A DNA stretch of 9,086 bases, from NCBI GenBank assembly GCA_002862265.1, contig PKCQ01000326.1, forward strand, positions 1-9,086. The letters are read 5' to 3'. Source of the stretch: Planctomycetaceae bacterium (GTDB lineage: Bacteria > Planctomycetota > Planctomycetia > Pirellulales > Pirellulaceae). The notes below the pieces were generated by a model. That model was not told the DNA's origin and did not search any database. It saw only the letters and a program-made list of their open reading frames with translations. Positions 5,893 through 9,086 of the stretch are shown here, piece by piece (within the stretch, counting starts at the first letter, position 1; every line of letters begins with the position of its first letter). The translations under genes and the position numbers were made by a program.

Positions 5893-6468
5893 GATTCGCT
5901 ACATCAATACAAGTATGACACAATAAAGTCGGCGCCTAGACAACAGTAGCGCCGCTAGAACCAACCAACTGAGCCACTAACTGCCTAGAAGGATTCACGC
6001 TATCGAATTCGGAAGTTCTTACTTCGGGCTTCACTAGGACCTTGTTCCTAGGCAATCGACTTCTATTGCACTTTGCGGGATGTGGTTCGTCTAGCGGAGT
6101 TTCTGCCCCTACCACTGTGCAAGCTTGGCTAGGTATCCCCTCCGCGGTCAAGCATGCCATCACGTTCTTGCATGACGGCACTGGCTTGCTACTGAATAGA
6201 AGTGATATGACCATCAAGCTACACGTTGACGTACGCAAACTTGGAGCCGGCGAGAATTCGCTGGAAACTTCCGCATCGCCGCCCAATTTGGCGAGGAGGC
6301 GTCTGAAAAAATGGCAAGAGGTGTCCCCTGTGACGATCTCGGAATTCCGACCGACGAGTCTGTCAAATGACTTCTAGAAGCTGGTGGAGAGCTAAAGCAA
6401 AGATCAAACAGCTTCAGAACTAGCTACCTTACTCGATTTTGAATTGATCCTTCGCTCATCCTCTTTTG

Positions 6469-6501
6469 AGCTGCGTTTCTCGACTGACGAGAGAAGCAGC
6501 T
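6469..6501. repeat. Long imperfect hairpin upstream of the CdsA-type gene
   Basis: AGCTGC-G-TTTCTCG (6469-6482) folds back on CGAGAGAA-GCAGCT (6488-6501) around the loop ACTGA. This gives 14 paired positions with one G/A mismatch and one T-G wobble. Neither side is followed by a T-run, so it is not a standard intrinsic terminator. It lies about 130 bases before the CdsA-type start. It may be an mRNA leader structure or a small-RNA hairpin; function is unknown. Confidence 0.5.
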
Positions 6502-6542
6502 ATCGCGATGTGAACCTTAGAATAGCCTTTTGAAACTTCAGC

Positions 6543-6576
6543 TAGGTTGGACAGGCGGCATCGACTAACCTAAATT
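6543..6576 (+). promoter_or_regulatory. Inverted repeat with weak promoter-like boxes
   Basis: TAGGTT (6543-6548) and AACCTA (6567-6572) are perfect reverse complements 18 bases apart. TTGGAC (6547-6552) and TAAATT (6571-6576), 18 bases apart, could be poor -35 and -10 boxes for the CdsA-type gene. The match is weak and was judged by eye. Confidence 0.25.
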
Positions 6577-6633
6577 GTTCCAAGTGTGTTTCGGAGCCAA
6601 CTGCTGGCCCAACCTTGGCTTCTATGCCGTTGA

Positions 6634-8166
6634 TTGAATCGAGTCGCTGTGAATTTGTCTTTGGGACGCGCTGGAGTAAAGGGAGCGAGCTTCTTCAAGC
6701 TTGCCTTTCTTCTCGAAACGGGGGTACTCCAGTTGTGTTTCGCGATCCTTGTGCTTTATGTCTTGCTCTCGCCGGTTTTACTTGCTGGACAAGAAGAGAT
6801 AACGTTGGAAACAGACTCGAATGCCACGGCGGTTTCCAAGGATGTCACGAACGAAGCGGAAGAGACCATCTCGGCCATAGCAGCCGATTCCAGCGAAAGG
6901 GGTAGCGGCGATTCAACCTCTGAAGCTGATTCTTTGGAGCCCAACGCATCATCGGCTGAAGATCCTGATTCCAAAGCGGAGTCCAAACTAGACGAAGGGG
7001 ATGGCCAAAAAGGCGATTCGGTAAGTAACGTATCCCGCGAAGAAGAGAGCAAGAATGAGGTGGCCGAGAGCTCGCCTAGCAGTTCTGTTAACACCCAACC
7101 GCAGGCTACGCAACAGATGCTGCCGGCATCGGGCCAAGTTACCTTGCCACGAGGCGGTCAGAATTTTGGCTTGAACAATCTCCGAACCAACATTCTGCTT
7201 GGCGTTGTCCTGGCAATCCTCGTTGTTTCTTACGTGGTTGGTTTTTACCTCAAGCGACAGTCGTCTGAAAAAGTCAACGCCGCCTTGATCCGGCGTTTTC
7301 GACAACGAGTCAATGCCTGGATCATGATGTGCGCGATCCTGGTGTTCGGACTGCTTCTCGGATCATTCGGCGTGATAGTCATCTTCGGATTCGTGTCCTT
7401 CTGGGCTTTACGTGAATTCATCACGATGGCCCCGACACGACGCGGAGACCATAGAGCTCTATTCCTTGCCCTGATTGTCTTCACTCCGTTGCAATACCTG
7501 CTTATTGGATTGGAGGCCTGGGGCCTCAAGAGCTGGACGACTGGTAGGCTAATTGATTTCTACGGCCTCTACAGTATCATGATTCCGGTTTATGCAAGTC
7601 TCTATATACCGGCTCGAATTGCAATCTCAGGTGATCACAAACGCTTTCTAGAGCGTTCTGCCCAGATCACCTTTGGTTTGCTGATTTGCGTCTATTCTTT
7701 GAGCTATGCACCGGCATTGCTGAACATGAAACTCCGTTTCAGTTCTGGCCAAGCATTTGATGGCAGTACGGCAGGCTTGCTCTTTTACCTCATTCTTATT
7801 TCGCAGCTCTCCGACATCCTACAGTGGACTTGGGGGCATTTTGCCGGAAAACGCGTTATTGCACCCGAAATTAGTACCAGTCGAACCTGGGAAGGATTCC
7901 TCGGTGGAACGCTCAGCACGGGCCTGGTTGGATCCGCACTCTTTTGGGTCACGCCGTTCACATTCTGGGAGTCGGCTTGTATCGCGATGGTCATCAGTGC
8001 GATGGGCATGTTCGGAGGCATGGCCATGAGCGCCATCAAGCGTGATCGTGGCGTGAACGATTATGGCTCTCTTGTCCTCGGGCACGCTGGAATCCTCGAT
8101 CGCATCGACACACTGTGCTTTGCAGCGCCTGTGTTCTATCATTTGACAAGATTCTTCTACTCCTGA
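6634..8166 (+). CDS. cdsA: CdsA/YnbB-type phosphatidate cytidylyltransferase with acidic N-terminal extension
   Basis: Membrane enzyme predicted to make CDP-diacylglycerol from CTP and phosphatidic acid, the precursor of PG and cardiolipin. From TTG 6634 (preceded directly by a TGA) the product has 510 residues. Residues 20-50 are hydrophobic and end LLAGQEE, resembling a signal peptide or anchor. Residues 53-165 are Asp/Glu/Ser-rich and probably disordered. About eight membrane helices follow from about 184. Conserved parts are SDILQWTWGHFAGKR at 393-407, STSRTWEGFLGG at 414-425, and the CdsA signature at 466-492, then FAAPVFYHLTRFF. The signature has N475 for the usual Lys, V481 and L482 for the usual [LIF][PG], and HAG for HGG (A485), while D476, D489, R490 and D492 are kept. 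The first in-frame ATG is at 7117 (residue 162), which would give a normal-size 349-residue CdsA, so the true start is unsettled. Catalytic activity is likely but not assured. Confidence 0.82.
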   Translation: MNRVAVNLSLGRAGVKGASFFKLAFLLETGVLQLCFAILVLYVLLSPVLLAGQEEITLETDSNATAVSKDVTNEAEETISAIAADSSERGSGDSTSEADSLEPNASSAEDPDSKAESKLDEGDGQKGDSVSNVSREEESKNEVAESSPSSSVNTQPQATQQMLPASGQVTLPRGGQNFGLNNLRTNILLGVVLAILVVSYVVGFYLKRQSSEKVNAALIRRFRQRVNAWIMMCAILVFGLLLGSFGVIVIFGFVSFWALREFITMAPTRRGDHRALFLALIVFTPLQYLLIGLEAWGLKSWTTGRLIDFYGLYSIMIPVYASLYIPARIAISGDHKRFLERSAQITFGLLICVYSLSYAPALLNMKLRFSSGQAFDGSTAGLLFYLILISQLSDILQWTWGHFAGKRVIAPEISTSRTWEGFLGGTLSTGLVGSALFWVTPFTFWESACIAMVISAMGMFGGMAMSAIKRDRGVNDYGSLVLGHAGILDRIDTLCFAAPVFYHLTRFFYS

Positions 8167-8205
8167 GCACGTACACCCTGAACCGCTAGCAAGCAATATG
8201 AATCG

Positions 8206-8228
8206 CCTTGTCCGCTCAAGGGTTTTTT
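8206..8228 (+). terminator. Intrinsic terminator after the CdsA-type gene
   Basis: CCTTG (8206-8210) pairs with CAAGG (8217-8221) around a six-base loop, followed after one G by six Ts (8223-8228). It lies 40 bases after the stop. A second pairing, GCAAGCAA (8189-8196) with TTGCTTGC (8227-8234), encloses it and would stabilise or compete with the small stem. Confidence 0.6.
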
Positions 8229-8329
8229 GCTTGCGCGATGTTCACTCACCCGTCCGAATGCGGGGGTTCGGCCTATGAGGTCCGGGGAGGGTAACCACGT
8301 AGGTTCAGCTTCAGCCAATGCCTAACAAA

Positions 8330-8366
8330 CTCTTCACTTTTGCGGCTTCGCCGTGAAACCCAAGAG
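8330..8366. terminator. Hairpin between convergent genes, possible terminator of the permease
   Basis: CTCTT (8330-8334) pairs with AAGAG (8362-8366). After a 3 x 3 internal loop, TTTTGCGGC (8338-8346) pairs with GCCGTGAAA (8350-8358), including two wobble pairs, around a TTC loop. It lies about 92 bases after the minus-strand permease stop. On that strand it is followed by TTTGTT, a weak T-tract, so termination is possible but not proven. Confidence 0.4.
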
Positions 8367-8457
8367 CAAAGCCGACCCATCAGACCTGCGTTTGCTACTG
8401 CCTCGCATGTCAAGAGCGACCAATCGCCGTTCTTCTTTCTCGATACTAGTGTCGGTC

Positions 8458-9086
8458 CTAGTGCCCAAGCCGCTCAAAATCTTCGTCTGAATCAATCGGC
8501 TTCGCGTCGCTGATCTTTGACAAGCCCAAGAGAATGAGCCCCATCACCGCGTACGCGATCGCAAACTCGATGATTGCCCGGCGTGGACTCAAGCCTTCTA
8601 CTCCTTCCGGCGTGGCCATCTCCCAGATCTGCCAAGGCCAGAACATTCTGTCCCCCTCAACGGGCGAATGGATGAATCCGAACAGTACGAACACACCGCC
8701 AGCAAAACAGTAGAGGGATGCTCTCGCAAATCGCCGATCAACAACGTTGGCTAGCACGGCAGCCCATATAATGCTCGTCACAATGAACCCACCTGCAAGC
8801 ATTCGAATGATTGGCACCATCGCTACCCCGCCACCTGGCACTGCAGTCGCATCAGTGATCGAAACGAGCTTGGCTATCGCCGGGATGCACGCAATCGCAA
8901 CTGCCGCATAATGCCTCCGCGGCGTTGCAAGAAAGCTCTGCGACGTAATCTCAAGTCCGATGAAGACGAGAATTGGCAGAACCGCGACTTTCGGAACGTA
9001 GTTGAAAACCAGACAGAAGTAGCCAATCAAACCTGCACCGCCGACAAACAGAGCCGTCGCCAAGGTGTATGCAGCTCGACCTCCCA
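8458..9086 (-). CDS. Multi-spanning permease, NCS2 (xanthine/uracil)-like, C-terminal part
   Basis: Inner-membrane transporter fragment: 208 codons are visible and the frame is open to the right edge, so the N-terminal and substrate-binding core is missing. Although a TTG occurs at 9063, the frame continues upstream with GGRAAYT, and GGR followed by a hydrophobic helix is the pattern of NCS2/AzgA-type permeases. Visible hydrophobic segments include LFVGGAGLIGYFCLVF, VAVLPILVFIGLEI followed by TSQSFLATPRRHYAAVAIAC, a GGFIVTSIIWAAVLANVV helix, FAGGVFVLFGFIH and a final FAIAYAVMGLILLGL. The C-terminus is a short acidic cytoplasmic tail (SDAKPIDSDEDFERLGH). Nucleobase transport is a family guess from these segments; an unrelated permease is possible. 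It converges on the CdsA-type gene. Confidence 0.65.
   Translation of the reverse strand, partial: GGRAAYTLATALFVGGAGLIGYFCLVFNYVPKVAVLPILVFIGLEITSQSFLATPRRHYAAVAIACIPAIAKLVSITDATAVPGGGVAMVPIIRMLAGGFIVTSIIWAAVLANVVDRRFARASLYCFAGGVFVLFGFIHSPVEGDRMFWPWQIWEMATPEGVEGLSPRRAIIEFAIAYAVMGLILLGLSKISDAKPIDSDEDFERLGH

Larger units (their letters stand above)
5893..6633. other. Long non-coding stretch, no convincing gene
   Basis: About 740 bases without a supported gene. Two opposed open frames, 5936-6286 (minus, 116 codons) and 6042-6377 (plus, 111 codons), overlap each other. Both need TTG starts and show no recognisable domain, so neither is called. The stretch holds several foldable sites: CGGCGC/GCGCCG (5930-5935 with 5949-5954), the palindrome CTTCTAGAAG (6371-6380), GAAGCTG/CAGCTTC (6377-6383 with 6409-6415), the strong hairpin 6469-6501, and the 6543-6572 inverted repeat. 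No tRNA or other known RNA gene was recognised. It is probably untranslated leader and spacer upstream of the CdsA-type gene, or the remnant of a decayed gene. Confidence 0.5.

Noticed and set aside
6756..7094. Minus-strand 112-codon frame opposite the acidic extension
   Set aside because: Its Ser/Leu-rich product is what the reverse strand of Asp/Glu/Ser codons gives, and it has no domain or ribosome binding site.
8240..8330. Possible tRNA-like GGTTCG segment
   Set aside because: No acceptor stem, anticodon arm or complete T-arm can be drawn around it.
8320..8366. Integron attC-like site: GCCTAACAAA followed by a hairpin
   Set aside because: The GCCTAAC box and the fold resemble an attC, but no matching GTTRRRY box follows at a suitable distance, and no integrase or cassette array is present.
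1..9086. Defence system, phage, transposon or CRISPR content
   Set aside because: No nuclease, helicase, transposase, integrase, reverse transcriptase or repeat-spacer array was recognised; the genes are metabolic, transport, repair or signalling.

Overview
The window looks like a chromosomal segment of a planctomycete, probably of the Pirellulaceae type. This is an inference from moderate GC content, loosely packed genes with long untranslated gaps, frequent TTG or weak Shine-Dalgarno starts, a PTPMT1-like phosphatase, and a secreted lysine/cysteine-rich TRASH-like protein. No phage, transposase, CRISPR, rRNA or tRNA gene was seen.

Layout, left to right. (1) Positions 1-889 (minus) hold the N-terminal part of an MFS exporter of the transmembrane secretion effector (MFS_3) type, cut by the left edge. 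It diverges from a class I SAM methyltransferase (1234-1917, plus). (2) A bidirectional hairpin terminator separates the methyltransferase from a convergent gene for a small exported protein with two Cys-rich TRASH/YHS-like half domains (2057-2530, minus). That gene has its own recognisable promoter. (3) A membrane-anchored diguanylate cyclase with intact catalytic and inhibitory sites lies at 2788-3771 (minus). (4) A divergent four-gene run on the plus strand (4105-5892) encodes a PpiC-type parvulin, an AhpC/TSA-fold thioredoxin-like protein, a PTPMT1-like dual-specificity phosphatase and an alkyltransferase-like (ATL) protein. The last two genes overlap. (5) About 740 bp (5893-6633) have no convincing gene but contain a strong imperfect hairpin and an inverted repeat. 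(6) A CdsA/YnbB-type CDP-diacylglycerol synthase with an unusual acidic, Ser-rich N-terminal extension follows (6634-8166, plus), then a terminator. (7) The C-terminal part of a multi-spanning NCS2/xanthine-uracil-like permease lies at 8458-9086 (minus) and is cut by the right edge.

How the genes may work together. The phosphatase and the CDP-DAG synthase would act two steps apart in phosphatidylglycerol synthesis (CDP-DAG to PGP to PG), so 5070-8166 may hold a loose phospholipid module. The parvulin and redoxin suggest protein-folding or redox upkeep. The ATL protein suggests alkyl-DNA damage recognition. These are mostly housekeeping or single accessory genes; I do not see a convincing new multi-gene system. 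The most unusual items are the extended, signature-divergent CdsA, the bacterial PTPMT1-like protein near it, the tandem TRASH-like protein, and several perfect inverted repeats in the two divergent promoter regions.
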